Position numbers and translations under genes: made by a program
Source: Anthoceros angustus
Taxonomy: Eukaryota; Streptophyta; Anthocerotopsida; Anthocerotales; Anthocerotaceae
Assembly: GCA_010909165.1 (NCBI GenBank)
Contig: MU008168.1
Span: 62,001-126,000 of the forward strand
Direction: 5' to 3'
DNA: 64,000 bases
Notes under the pieces: model-generated
What the model saw: the letters and a program-made list of their open reading frames with translations, nothing else
Databases searched by the model: none
What the model was told of the DNA's origin: nothing
Part shown: positions 24,328 through 35,180 of the stretch, one piece after another
Layout of the letters: every line of letters starts with the position of its first letter
Position numbering within the stretch: position 1 is the stretch's first letter

Positions 24328-25377
24328 CTACCACCATTGGTGAACAAGGACACCATTGCGGCGCAAAGCCTGGAACAGAGCTAAGCAATCTTGGTAAGTC
24401 TTGGGGAACTTGGTGGTCCTCTCAGGGCAGCACCTTTGCCACCGATTGTAGTGGCATTCCAGGAAGAACTCGTCGATGAGGCAGATGGCTCCTGTGTCAA
24501 ACAGCTTGGGGAGGAGGTCGAACTCTGTGCCTTCCACGTCCATCTTCACCACCAAATAGTCATCTCTTGTCACGCTCTTGTGCAACCAGTCTGCTATGTC
24601 GAATCCTTCCACTGTAATGTAGTTGTCCCTTTGAGAGCTTGAGATGGTCCGCTTTCCCACCTCCCCGATTTTGCTTTGAATCCGGCCCATACCCCCGCGT
24701 TCATCCTTGTTGGTCCCAAAGAAGAGAGTCTCGTTCCTGGTCCATGCTGCATACGGAAGAAACTGCACATCAGGATGGCCAGCATACCCTCTCCGGAACC
24801 TTGTGTCTGCCTCTACGGCGAGGATCTGGAACGCCTGCCCTTGCTTCGGGTATTGTTTCTTGAACCAGCTGCCGATGCTAGACCCATAGTTCCGGGCCCC
24901 TATGTCGACATACACATGCCTGGTGTAGCGGGTGAGATCCTGAAGGGCGGGAAGGTAGACAATGTTCTGGATGTTCTTTTTCAAGGTGATCCATGGTTTC
25001 AGGGGCTCTTCCACAATCAAGGGCTCGGCGCTCCTGATGGCGGAAGCCTTCTTATCGCTCACAGGACAAAGATGGAAGGCATCTTCCACTCTGCCTCTCC
25101 GGTCCTTGCCCTGCCCCATTCTTGCCTGTTGCAGGTTGAGCACTTTCTCGGAAAGAAGCTGCTCATGCGGCCTGCCTGATGTGCCTTCACCACCCACTGC
25201 TTTGAACCTCCAGAGGGCACACTCCACTGCCGTCTCACCCCCGACGCAACAGCCCTCGTAGAGCACCACAAGCAGAGGCACCGCAGCAAGGGCCAGCGCG
25301 CATAATAAAGCCCGCAGCAGAAACCTCCTCGGCTGACATCGGAAATCCAGTCTGCTGCCGCTGCTGCCCGTCCTCAT
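24328..25377 (-). CDS. Type II membrane FkbM-like methyltransferase
   Basis: 349 residues in one exon from ATG 25377; the frame continues upstream only to a TTG. A short basic N-terminus (RQPRR-like) is followed by one membrane segment (FLLRALLCALALAAVPLLVV), as in Golgi or ER type II enzymes. The lumenal part has a Rossmann-like SAM-binding start (YVDIGARNYGSSIGSWF), ILAVEAD and the motif VVKMDVEGTEFDLLP, all typical of the FkbM methyltransferase superfamily. Plants have a small family of such membrane-anchored proteins with unknown acceptor. The C-terminus is Cys- and aromatic-rich (HYNRWQRCCPE). The fold is well supported; the substrate cannot be told. Confidence 0.8.
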   Translation of the reverse strand: MRTGSSGSRLDFRCQPRRFLLRALLCALALAAVPLLVVLYEGCCVGGETAVECALWRFKAVGGEGTSGRPHEQLLSEKVLNLQQARMGQGKDRRGRVEDAFHLCPVSDKKASAIRSAEPLIVEEPLKPWITLKKNIQNIVYLPALQDLTRYTRHVYVDIGARNYGSSIGSWFKKQYPKQGQAFQILAVEADTRFRRGYAGHPDVQFLPYAAWTRNETLFFGTNKDERGGMGRIQSKIGEVGKRTISSSQRDNYITVEGFDIADWLHKSVTRDDYLVVKMDVEGTEFDLLPKLFDTGAICLIDEFFLECHYNRWQRCCPERTTKFPKTYQDCLALFQALRRNGVLVHQWW

Positions 25378-25888
25378 ATCTGCTGGATCTGTATCTGAGG
25401 CGAAGGCATCCAATCCAATCCAGCTCCCGTCCCTGAACCAGAATGTTCTCCTTCCCTGCAATGCCAGCAGGCTCCTGATGCCAAGCTCCTGCTAGCGCGC
25501 ACAAAAGCGAGCCGATGTGTGATTACCACCCACCAGAATCCTCCATGCTTGCTGCGGGCATCCCGACCAGACCCGGATCGCTTGCTGCTGCCTGGACAGT
25601 TCCGGCTCCATCATCCGCCCACTCATAGATCGCAAGCGAGCACGCGCTCAGAAGAGGGCGCAGGAGAAGCCTGACCTCATCACGGAGCCTTGGAAGAGAA
25701 AAAGTGGGCCGCTGGTGATCATTGTCCGGACTGGGGACTCGTTGGGACTAGGAGGTAGCTCTGCTGCGGCGCCGGAACCTGTTTCTTGGGGGCGCATTAG
25801 GGGAGCGATTACTGGGACCTGTTAAAGCCGGGGATTATGGAGCCAGAGTGAGACTTTGTGGGGAGGACCACATTCAACTCGACACAAG
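25378..25888. promoter_or_regulatory. Divergent intergenic region
   Basis: 511 bp between the start codons of the minus-strand methyltransferase-like gene and the plus-strand lumen-protein gene. It should contain both promoters. I see no certain TATA element. Confidence 0.35.
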
Positions 25889-26760
25889 ATGGCGGCTGCA
25901 CTAACCTGCTGCACCTCCTGGTGTCCAGTGTCCTCGAGGAGCATACGGTGTGGAGCGCCATCCACTGCCCATGGGCCTGCTCCGGAGCTGCCAGCTGCGG
26001 TGCGGGTGCGGACCAGCGTGGAGGACTGGCGATCCCACATTCGGCAAAAGGCCAGCCTCGCTGTGTTGCTGCCTCTTGCCGCCTGCACCGTCTTCACCTC
26101 CTGCATAGATTCAGGTACCTACAGTGCAGCCCCATGTCCATGTCAGTGGACATTTCCTGCAAATCTACATCTACAATGTGTCCTCTTTCACGAAGCTTGT
26201 TAGGTATGATGGGTGCGTTTTGATGACATACCTTCTTGCTCTAGACTAACCTTCTGTACTGAAGTGCAGCTGAAGCTGGTATACTCTCAGGAATCCCCGG
26301 GATCGGTTCCTTTGATTTGCCCTCTTTACCTTCGGCTCCAGACATTGTGAAGCAAATCCAAGGTGCATTTTCTTGTTCAGCTACATCACCTTGTTGAGGG
26401 CTAGTCGACATGCCATTCCTCATCGTCGGCCCTCATCCGCAGATTCCAACAAGAAGAGGTACGAGGACAGGGATGCACAATTCAAGTCGTCCCCACTGGT
26501 TCAAGAACTTCTGAGGAAATCAAAGGAGAATGCAGAATTGTTCGTATCGTGCTTGCAGATCCAAAAGTTTGTGTCGCATTCCACACCTGTCCCATGGCAG
26601 GTTAACCTACGAGTTCTCTTTGTGCAGGCATAGAAAGGAAATACAAGACAAGTACTGTGCCCGGGGGGCTGAATGGGGGGTAGGAGATTGTGCCCTTACA
26701 GGCATGTCACAAGCGGAGAGGGATGCCTTCTTTGAAGCACTGCGTAAAGGGAAACAATAA
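25889..26760 (+). CDS. Small chloroplast (thylakoid lumen) protein, PSI-N-like family
   Basis: Four exons: 25889-26114, 26270-26362, 26443-26539, 26628-26760, giving 182 residues with phases 1, 1 and 2. The N-terminus is a Ser/Ala/Arg transit region, then a hydrophobic lumen-transfer-like segment (KASLAVLLPLAACTVFTSC) ending near DSAEAG, a plausible lumenal cleavage site. The mature part is small and charged (KKRYEDRDAQFKSSPLVQEL, KEIQDKYCARGAEWGVGDC). It resembles a conserved plant family annotated as photosystem I subunit N-like, but it is not canonical PsaN, and I assign it from memory of that family only. The stop lies 33 bp from the stop of the Deg protease gene on the other strand. Confidence 0.6.
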
Positions 26761-26793
26761 ATCGTTCTACATCTACGGTGGTCAATTGAGGGA

Positions 26794-29390
26794 CTATGCC
26801 CCGCTTAGCGGAAAAGATCCTTGAAATAGACTGGGAACATATGGGTTCTCCACTGGGATCACCTCCTTCGTCACCACTGTCTTGTCTGGCCGCAGAACAA
26901 CCATCGACAAGGACACTCCAACCTTGTCACTTAGGACTTCGCCGATCTGTACAATACAAAACGAGTCCGACGGTCAGGTTCACGAACATGTGCACGTCGA
27001 ATGCGAAACTAAATTAGTGAACCATGAGCAGAAGCAAACCGCAGCATGTGAGCTGATTGGTTGTCCGTCGAGTCTGACTATTACATCTCCTGGCATTATA
27101 CCAGCTCTTTGTCCCGGAGAACCTTGCTTGACCTGCCAAGAAAATGTCACTAAAAGCTTTCAGTTCTAAGCCACGTAAATTTCATTTTGCAGATTCGAAG
27201 ATCTGCTGTTACCTCTGTGACCAGAACACCTTCTACGACATGTGGAAGTGTGAGTTTGTACTGGTCAATGTTGGAGGCAGTGATATCCAACGTGGCCACT
27301 CCAAGCCATGGCCGTATTACACGCCTGCAAAAAACAAAATAGGAAATTGAGAGAATCTCAGAAACCGCACCTTAAAATCAAAAGAGGAGAGCAAGTCCGT
27401 CTTCCTCAAAAACCCTGAAAATTGCGGCTTGAAAATACAAAGTGGAACAGAAGGCAGACAAACCCATGGGTCTTCAACTGCTGCAGAACTTTAACTACTG
27501 TGTCAACCGGAATTGCGAAACCAAAATCAGTTCCAGCCTCCTTGAAGGTGTTCATCCCGATCATCTCCCCATCAAGATTAACCAGAGGCCCTCCAGAGCT
27601 ACCCTAACAAAAACAAACAAAGCTTTTTCAGTAGCTCACGTTGGGAGATGACTCCCCTGCAGCTCTGACCTAAGACCAAACTTTACCTGAGTAATTTTCA
27701 CATTTATCTGGATAAAGTCTGTGTAAGGTCTCCCCACAAGACCGAGTTCTGAGCTTGTCCGGGCCACATTACTGGGCACCACAGCCATAGAAAGGAAGTA
27801 AGAGCTTCAAGACGTGGACAACTACTGACTACAGGCCGTGCTTCTCTACCCAGCTTTCCTAACCACCAGTGGATTTCAGCTGCTTCCTAGTGACAAGTGG
27901 ACTTGGACACTTAAGGAATACATACCCGATGATGCCAGCTGTTACTGAATTCTGGAAAGAATTAGGACTCCCCAGCGCGATGACCATATCACCAGGCCTG
28001 AGGGCCCCAGATGAGCCGAACGCAATAGTAGGCAAAGGGGTGCTGGAGTTGACCTTAACAACTGCAACATCTGATGATGCATCGTAGTGTACAACCACCC
28101 CCTCAAGTCTCCTTCCATCTTGCAAAGTCACAAACAACTTCCCTGAATTCATGAGAACACACAAAGAGTTGTCAGCACATCCTCACAGCTAGGCAGCAGC
28201 AAGGAAAACCATGGTTTCCAAAACCAAATGACCTGTGCTCATCACCACGACAAATCAGCAAGGAACCATATTAGCAAATGTATAAGCCCACGGCCAAAGT
28301 GTCACAGACAAGTCATTCACAACATTGCTACGTGCTGCTCACCGATAGGTTCATTTCCATAAGCCATGTTGTTGATGGGGCCATTCGGGAACACGAACTA
28401 CACATCAGCAATCAGCTACTTTATTGGTCGATCATCACACCAGATGTCGAGCAGTCTGACTTACAATTGACAGAATGCCCAACCCTCAAACTCATACCTT
28501 AGATTGGCGTTTAGTCGTCAGGAGAGGAGCAATAACGTGATAATTCGTCAGAATAGTGCCGTCTGCACTTATGATGCTTCCAGAACCGTTCAGTTTCGTA
28601 ACATAACCCCAACTTCCTGCAAACAATCTGGATCAGCAAAAGGAATCACAGCAGCAGAATAAGAACCTGAATTTAACATTCACATTGCCAGAGTACTAAT
28701 TGACCGTATTCCCGCCTCCTCTTACCAATGACCACTTCAAGATGCACAACAGCAGGTGCAGCTCGGGCAGCAGCGTCAGGAATGGTATCTCTGGTTAAGC
28801 AGGTTGCACACTTGGATTCCTCTGAGGCTTGTGCAAATGCGCTCTGAACTAAAGGAAGTTGGTCCACACTCCAGTTTTGTGACACTGAGTTCACTGCCTC
28901 GTCGCCGAGGAAAAACGATGTTCTCCGGTGGTTTCTCTGCAAACAAGCTGTGAAGACCTCAGATTAAGACCTGACCCGAGAATCCAGGCACACCATAACC
29001 AAGGCATGTTCTCCTTGTAGCACGACCAGCTTACGATATGGGAAAAGAGACCCTGAGAGCTTGGCACGTACCTTGCTGGCTCAAAGTTTGCAAGCGGAAA
29101 CCAGTAGCGAAATCTTGCATCAGCTTGGGAGCTTCACCTTGTTGTTCACCTTGCCCATCCAGTGTATCCTCCAGCTCAATAACCGAAACATTCCAATGTG
29201 TCAACTTCTCCGAGGGCGCATCTCCTAAAGCCACATTGTACTGATCACTGTGTGCAGCAATTTAACATCCGAGATGAACACCAGAAAAATCAGGATACAC
29301 ACCATGCCGATAGTCTGAGACGAGGAAACTTCCTGGTCCCAGGAGCAATCCGGTGGCCACGCCAAGGCTCGTCGCGGCGAATCGCGCCAT
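26794..29390 (-). CDS. Deg/HtrA-type serine protease with C-terminal PDZ
   Basis: Eleven exons: 29390-29299, 29247-29072, 28947-28726, 28616-28498, 28397-28343, 28142-27926, 27771-27687, 27603-27464, 27324-27213, 27132-27040, 26946-26794, giving 487 residues with every phase consistent. An N-terminal hydrophobic segment (GVATGLLLGPGSFLV) suggests a membrane anchor or targeting. The trypsin-like domain has the catalytic His in ILTNYHVIAP, Asp in YDASSDVAVVKV and Ser in GSSGGPLVNLDGE. The activation loop reads NVARTSSELGLVG. One PDZ domain follows (GSPGQRAGIMPGDVIV). It resembles the HtrA2/DEG14-like branch, an ATP-independent protein quality-control protease of mitochondria or plastids. The His box (NYHV, not NAHV) and GSSGG (not GNSGG) are mild departures. 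Confidence 0.88.
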
Positions 29391-29399
29391 TTGGGTCAC

Positions 29400-31200
29400 C
29401 TGTGACAAAGCCTTCATTCAAGAAGCCCATCGGAACTAACATGGAGTTTTTGTTCGATTACAAAGGCTGGGCTAAAAGCTCCACCCGGAGAATGAGGACC
29501 AAAAAGTAAATGCTTAGATTGGTTCAAGCAATAAAATTATTCGATTTTTAATTTATTCGATATATTATTAGATTTTTAGATTATTAAATTTTTAATTTAT
29601 TCGATATAATTTTATTTTCTTTGAGAAAAAATCTAATTTTATAGTTTTATAGTGACAATCCCCACTTTGATACCACTTAAGTAACACCCCCCTTTTTAGA
29701 GAGATGGGACAATTAGAAGCACCAACACCCACCATATACCAGCAATCCAAGTAGCCCACCGTCCTTCCAAGGGACAACTCGCAGACAACACCTCCGCTGC
29801 TGCTCTTTACTTCAGCAAGAGTCAATAAGAATACATAAGAGATCAGAAAGAGCTCACCAAAGTTAGGTCCATAGCTCTCGCTCCCCTTAATCTCCTCCAC
29901 CAAAGTGAGGCACAAGTACTAGCATGCCCCCTCTTTGCTTAGAGCTTAAGGAAAGTAACCAAATTGCTTTAGGTAGTTATTTGGGGGTGAAGTATGCCTC
30001 CCTATCTAAGGGATGCACTCACCACATATCTTACTAAACTAGATCTAGGGTTGCATGCCTCTCATGCATGGCTCCTTACTTCATAGATAACAAGGAAATT
30101 GCGTAAACGAGATTGAACACCACCACTTTATCTCCTCGGAAGAAAGCCACTTGATTACCAGCAATGTAGCTCTGAAAGCGTCAGTCGTGTAAGATCTAAC
30201 ACACAAACCTAACCAAGTTGGAGTTCCACAAGACTATTGCAATTCATAGTACGTGTGTAAGATCTTATCCGCAAACCTAACCAAGTTGGGGTTTCACAAG
30301 GCTATCGCAATAGAGCTGTAAAACCAATTGTAAAAGGCTTTGCCAAATAACTTGATTGATTAATTAATTGATTATTTCTCTTGTTTGAGTTTTAGCTTCA
30401 AACTTATTAATTAGTTGATTATTTCTCTTATTTGATGATTCTTGAGCAGCAAGACTAGCAGGGCTGTAGGCTGAATCATTCCTCATGTGTCACACACTAT
30501 GTTGACTGACTGAGAAGACTTTCCCCCACCACTTTGTGACTTGGGTTTATTTATGCTAGATCCATAGATCTATGGATCCTTCTATTATCCGGAGATTGAA
30601 ATAAAATCCCATTAGCAGTTAGCATCCAAATAATAAGAAATGAGCCTGAACATTATGTTTTAATGGGTCTACGTTTTAATGGGTCCTTGGGTACATGTGT
30701 ACACGGAATAGCTGAGATTCAAGAATGTTAAGACTTCAAGTGGACAAACCATCAAACCATAAACCAACTACATAAACATTCCATGATAGCATGACATAGC
30801 TATTAGCAGTCCACAAGTGATTGACATAGATTGAAATACGGTATTTACAATAGTTATTATCCATATGAATACCGAGATTAAAAAAAATATGTGTGCTATA
30901 AATAAAGCCTTAGCCCATGTAGGAATAAGTAACCCGGGGTGACGCCGGGAAAGAGACGGCCCAGGTGTAGCTCCCGCAGGAAAGTGTCGCGGAAGAACGA
31001 CAATATTACGAGCACAAGGGGGACAGTTGGAGCATATGCTGGATTTAATCCCAATCGGGCAAGCATCTGAGCATATCCTCCAAGCTGTCCACCAGCGTTA
31101 ATCGCTAAGATGATGGTTACAATTTTAGTTACATTAGGAGGCAGGGTGGGCGGCCCCCCATCCGAGCAGGGACGGGGTCTCGCGGGGAAACGGATATGGT
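29400..31200. other. AT-rich gene-poor region with local duplications
   Basis: AT-rich palindrome-like TTATTCGAT repeats lie at about 29540-29610. A stretch at about 29640-29920 has retroelement-LTR-like phrasing (TGATACCACTTAAGTAACACCC), but I see no partner copy or coding region. Two copies of GTGTAAGATCT..CAAACCTAACCAAGTTGG lie at 30187-30242 and 30255-30310 (68 bp apart), and a TGATTATTTCTCTT(G/A)TTTGA phrase repeats at about 30370 and 30418. No gene is called. Confidence 0.5.
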
Positions 31201-31204
31201 GAAG

Positions 31205-31239
31205 GCTGGACGCTGGACGCTGGACGCTGGACGCTGGAC
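31205..31239. repeat. 7-bp tandem repeat
   Basis: Five perfect copies of GCTGGAC in a GC-rich stretch upstream of the TBC gene. Confidence 0.9.
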
Positions 31240-31615
31240 AGGAGTCAGGAGTCAAGGACGCAGCGCAGGTGACCAAGTCTGGTCTAGAAGTTCCTAATAG
31301 GAAGGTGGGAATTGTCAAATCGGGATGCAGGTTTAGTTCACCACAGCGATGTCAGTGGAGGCGCTAAAAACGGAGTGTGTGGGTGAGTGGAAGACTGTGG
31401 GCCTGGGCCGAGTGAGGCGTCAACGGGGACCACCTTCCTCCGAGCTGAACGACGCCCCCAGGACGGAGGCCGACCTGAGACACCAAAAACAGGCATCCTC
31501 GGCGGAGGCATCATGCACCAGCTCCGACAGCCCGCCCCCGCCCCGCTCTCTTCCTCCTCCTCGCACTCTCGGCCTCCGCCTCCGCCTCCCCCTCCCCCTC
31601 CCCCTCCGATCTGCA

Positions 31616-34551
31616 ATGCCTCTCGGGAATTTCAGGACCGCGTTCCGTCGGGAATTGGCGGACGACCCGGATCACTTCTACCCGCTCCGCACCGATGCCG
31701 TCGACACCACTCGCAGCCGGTTTCGGCTCAAGGTGGGGGTCTCTTTCGGTCGGACCTGGGTGGTGGGTTCGGCGGAATTGCGAGATCCGGTGCCGCCTGT
31801 TTGATCTGGAAATGCTGGTCGTGTCGCAGTCTGTTTTGCCCCCCGGGACGGTCTGGGTGGCTGCGGTGGGTGCGTGGGGGGGAGCATTGCGTTTGTGGGT
31901 GTCTGTGGAGTGGTCGGGAGTGGTGCATTCTGCGTGCTTGTTGGACTGACGGTGGTGGGCGGTTTGTCGGTGTTGGTGGGTTCTTGGCAGCCTGGGAAGA
32001 CGCTCAGTCCCAGGTACTGGCGTGCGGCGTTTAATGGGGAGGGGCAATTGGACATGAGGAAGGTTCTGAAGCGGGTGCAGCGAGGGGTGGGTGGTTGGAT
32101 TCGGCTGATGCTGCTTCTTCTTCTGCAGTGCGCGCCGAGGAGGGAGCTTGACTTTGTTGTGGGGAACTGTCCAGGGCGTGCATCCGGATATCAGAGGAGA
32201 GGTGTGGGAGTTCCTGCTGGGATGCTTTTCTCCTACAAGTACGGGGGAAGAGCGTGCCATTCTTCGATTGTCTCGCAGGTTGGACAGTTGTTCAGTCTTG
32301 GGGTAGAAGGCAGGCCGTTTGAGGGTGAGGGGTTTTGATGATTGAGAATTCCGTCAGCCTGTATCTTCCCTGGCACCTAGAAGCAGCCCTTTTTTCAAGA
32401 ATTTAGGTTCCGCATGAGAACATCTCTCTGGGAATAGTGAGCTTTCTAGCATGTGTGAAGGTTTGCTGTACTGTGAGGTCTGCTGCAGTCCTCAACTTGA
32501 GCTGGTGTGTCTCTGAAGGCGTGTGCACCACATTTGTGATGCAGAGCGCAATATGCGAAGTTGAAAGCGGAGTGCCAGGCTTTGGATTCCGCTGTAGGCA
32601 GTGGTGTAGTTGTCACTTTGCCACGGACTGAGGGAGGGGTCGATTTGTCTGCACCTCCTTCTGAAGAAGGTGGGACGGGCAAATTCAGAAGAAATGAATA
32701 CTGAGTGCATTAGGGCATGGCTTCACTGGCGTTCATTCTGTCCTGCTCTTGATTTTTCCAACGGGTTCCTGAGCTTAACCTCGCTCTGCCTCGGAACAGA
32801 GTCCTTGGGCTCCCCGGCCAATGACGTTGACCTACTAGAGAAAGTGATCCAGTGGAAAACTCTCTTGCACCAGATAGGTGAGAGATGGTTGCAGTGGAAT
32901 AGGCTAGTCTGGTAGTCGTTTACTCTGAAACTCTTAACGTTCCAGCTGTCATCGTGCCAAGCAATTTAGCCTTGGAGAATGACTGCTGAGATCTGTGCAG
33001 GGTTGGATGTAGTACGGACAGATCGGATGCTGGAGTTTTATGAGGATCTCAAGAATCAGGCTAAGCTGAGTGACATTCTGGCTGTTTATGCCTGGTTGGA
33101 TCCAGAGATTGGCTACTGTCAAGGTAAATGTTGTCTGTTCACAAAGGAGTATGCTCTCATGAGGTGCACCTCGATATGCTGTAGGAGGAGAAAGGGTACC
33201 TGTATGTGAAAGTCTAGTAACCCCTAGTGTTGTTTTTGGCATCATCTTGTGTTCCAGGAATGAGCGATTTTTGTTCACCTATGGCAATGCTTTTGGCCAA
33301 CGAGGCTGATGCATTTTGGTGCTTCGAACGCTTGATGCGAAGAGTGGTGTGTGTTATTGCCAAGTTAATGATTCATGAAGTCGGAAGTGCAGCCATTACG
33401 TTCATTTCTCAAAATGAATTTTGCTATTCTTACGATTGCATCTCCTGCAGAGGGACAATTTCAAGGCTACAAGTACATCAGTTGGTGTGCAAAAGCAGCT
33501 GGCAAAACTTGGAGCCATCATTGGGCTGACAGATCCCAAGCTGCATGGACACCTCGGTGAGCACTGGGCCTGACACTGTGTGGAACACGATGTCTGGAAT
33601 GGTGGCCTGGAAAAATGCTGATTGCTTTGAACATGTGCAGATGCAATTGGTGGTGGCGACTACTTGTTTGCCTTGAGAATGGTCATGGTTCTCTTTCGAC
33701 GAGAGTTGTCATTTGCAGATACTATTTATTTGTGGGAGGTCACTCTCACAACTCATACCCAGCTTTCGCTTGACCCGCTAAGCCATATGTATCTTGCAAC
33801 AAGCCACACCTTTCTTGTGGCTCTGTGACCACCTGGTGCCCCTATCTCAGTGTCTTCGTGCCTGTTTCAGATGATTTGGGCAATGGAATATAACTCGGAG
33901 CTCATGGCATTGTACGGTGAAGAGAGCTTTGCAGAGAATGTTGGCCTGGATAGCTTCGGAAGCAGGAAGCATAGCAGATCAGCTGTCGTAGCAGGGAAAT
34001 TTGAGAAACAGGTTGCAAAGTATGCCCCCAAGCTGGAAGGCGATATGCCTTTGGCAATCTTTTGTGCCGCTGCTATCTTTGAAACAATGCGAAGACAACT
34101 AAAGGAGACAGAAGGCATCGATGGCGTTGTGAAGGTGAGTTTTGTCTGCCGCTGATACTCCACTTCTTCTGTTGTTCTCGACAACACTGCGCCCATAATT
34201 TGTGCCTATCCACTGTCAAGACTGGCATCTCCTGGTGATTGCAAAACAAAGCAAAAAGAAACGTGCAGCATAACAAGCCATTAGCCCATCCATGCTGATC
34301 CACCAGTTTCCCTTCTGTGTAGCTTCTAAATGATGCGACGGGACATGTCGACGCGAAGGCAACTTGCAAGAAAGGATTGAAGCTGCACAAGCAGTACCTA
34401 GCCAAGGTTTGTTGCTTTGTCCCGAACATTTTCCTGTGATCCCTGCATGTGTACAAGGAAACCAGTGGGTCCTTGGGGGTTGAAATACAGTTTATGCCAA
34501 GTGACTAGGCATTCTTTGTCTGTGCAGGCAAAGAAAGTAGCAACCGATTAA
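31616..34551 (+). CDS. TBC-domain Rab GTPase-activating protein
   Basis: Twelve exons: 31616-31732, 31991-32086, 32175-32278, 32545-32669, 32800-32877, 33001-33123, 33258-33346, 33451-33556, 33641-33738, 33871-34134, 34323-34406, 34528-34551, giving 435 residues. It is predicted to stimulate GTP hydrolysis by Rab proteins in vesicle traffic. TBC landmarks appear in order: GVHPDIRGEVWEFLLG, the arginine-finger block LDVVRTDR, the glutamine-finger block PEIGYCQGMSDFCSPM, FWCFERLMRRVRDNF, and YLFALRMVMVLFRRELSF. The exon 4/5 boundary is the least certain; it was chosen on phase and because the intervening frame stops. The C-terminus ends shortly after the domain (AKKVATD). Confidence 0.87.
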
Positions 34552-35180
34552 TTATTCGTGGGGACACATAAGGGAAGCTTGCCTCAGAAGCTGTGCAGCT
34601 GCGGCAACGAAACCCAGTGTCCCACATCTGCAGGATCCATGATCAGAGCAAACGAGATAGAACAAGAGCGTAAGCGACGAGTCCGTTTCACATTCCAGGA
34701 AACGGCTATCCAGCTACGCCAAGCTCCTTCCGTTGGTGCCTTAGCACAGCAGGTGCCCCCCATTCATCGTCAGAGAAGATTCAAACTTCTCTCCAAGAAA
34801 TAACTCGTCTTTGCAGAACGCAGAGGCCTTGCATTCCGTCGTGTGGAAGATCGCTGGGAGGTGAGAACTACTCCAGGACTGCAAAGTGCTTACCAGGTGT
34901 GTGTGCAAGTGCACAGAAGACAGCCCGCTCGGTGGGAACCGAGACAGCAGGACCATTTAGGTGAAGTATACGTACATGGACATTTGTGGGGCCAGCCCGG
35001 CGCCAATGTCAAGCTGTAGCCCTGTGACACTCAAGATTTTTTAAAGAGTTTCGAGAAAGTTTACGAACTTTTGGGCCCTGACGAAAACGTTGATCACGGG
35101 GCATTCGAAGCCGCGCATCGAGGCCCCTCTTCCTGTGCGGACGTTCCTTTCGGGCTCGAAGGTCCGAGCTCCGCAGGGCC
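34552..35180. other. Intergenic region between TBC and transferrin-domain genes
   Basis: 3' flank of the TBC gene and upstream region of the next plus-strand gene. A frame at 34558-34803 has no ATG near its start and no domain. Confidence 0.5.

Noticed and set aside
30896-31318. Minus-strand hydrophobic frame with a membrane-like segment
   Set aside because: It has no ATG at its start (TTG only), no recognisable family and no splice partner; it could be a gene fragment but support is too weak.
34558-34803. Frame just after the TBC gene
   Set aside because: It starts at GTG immediately behind the TBC stop and has no domain; most likely 3' untranslated sequence.
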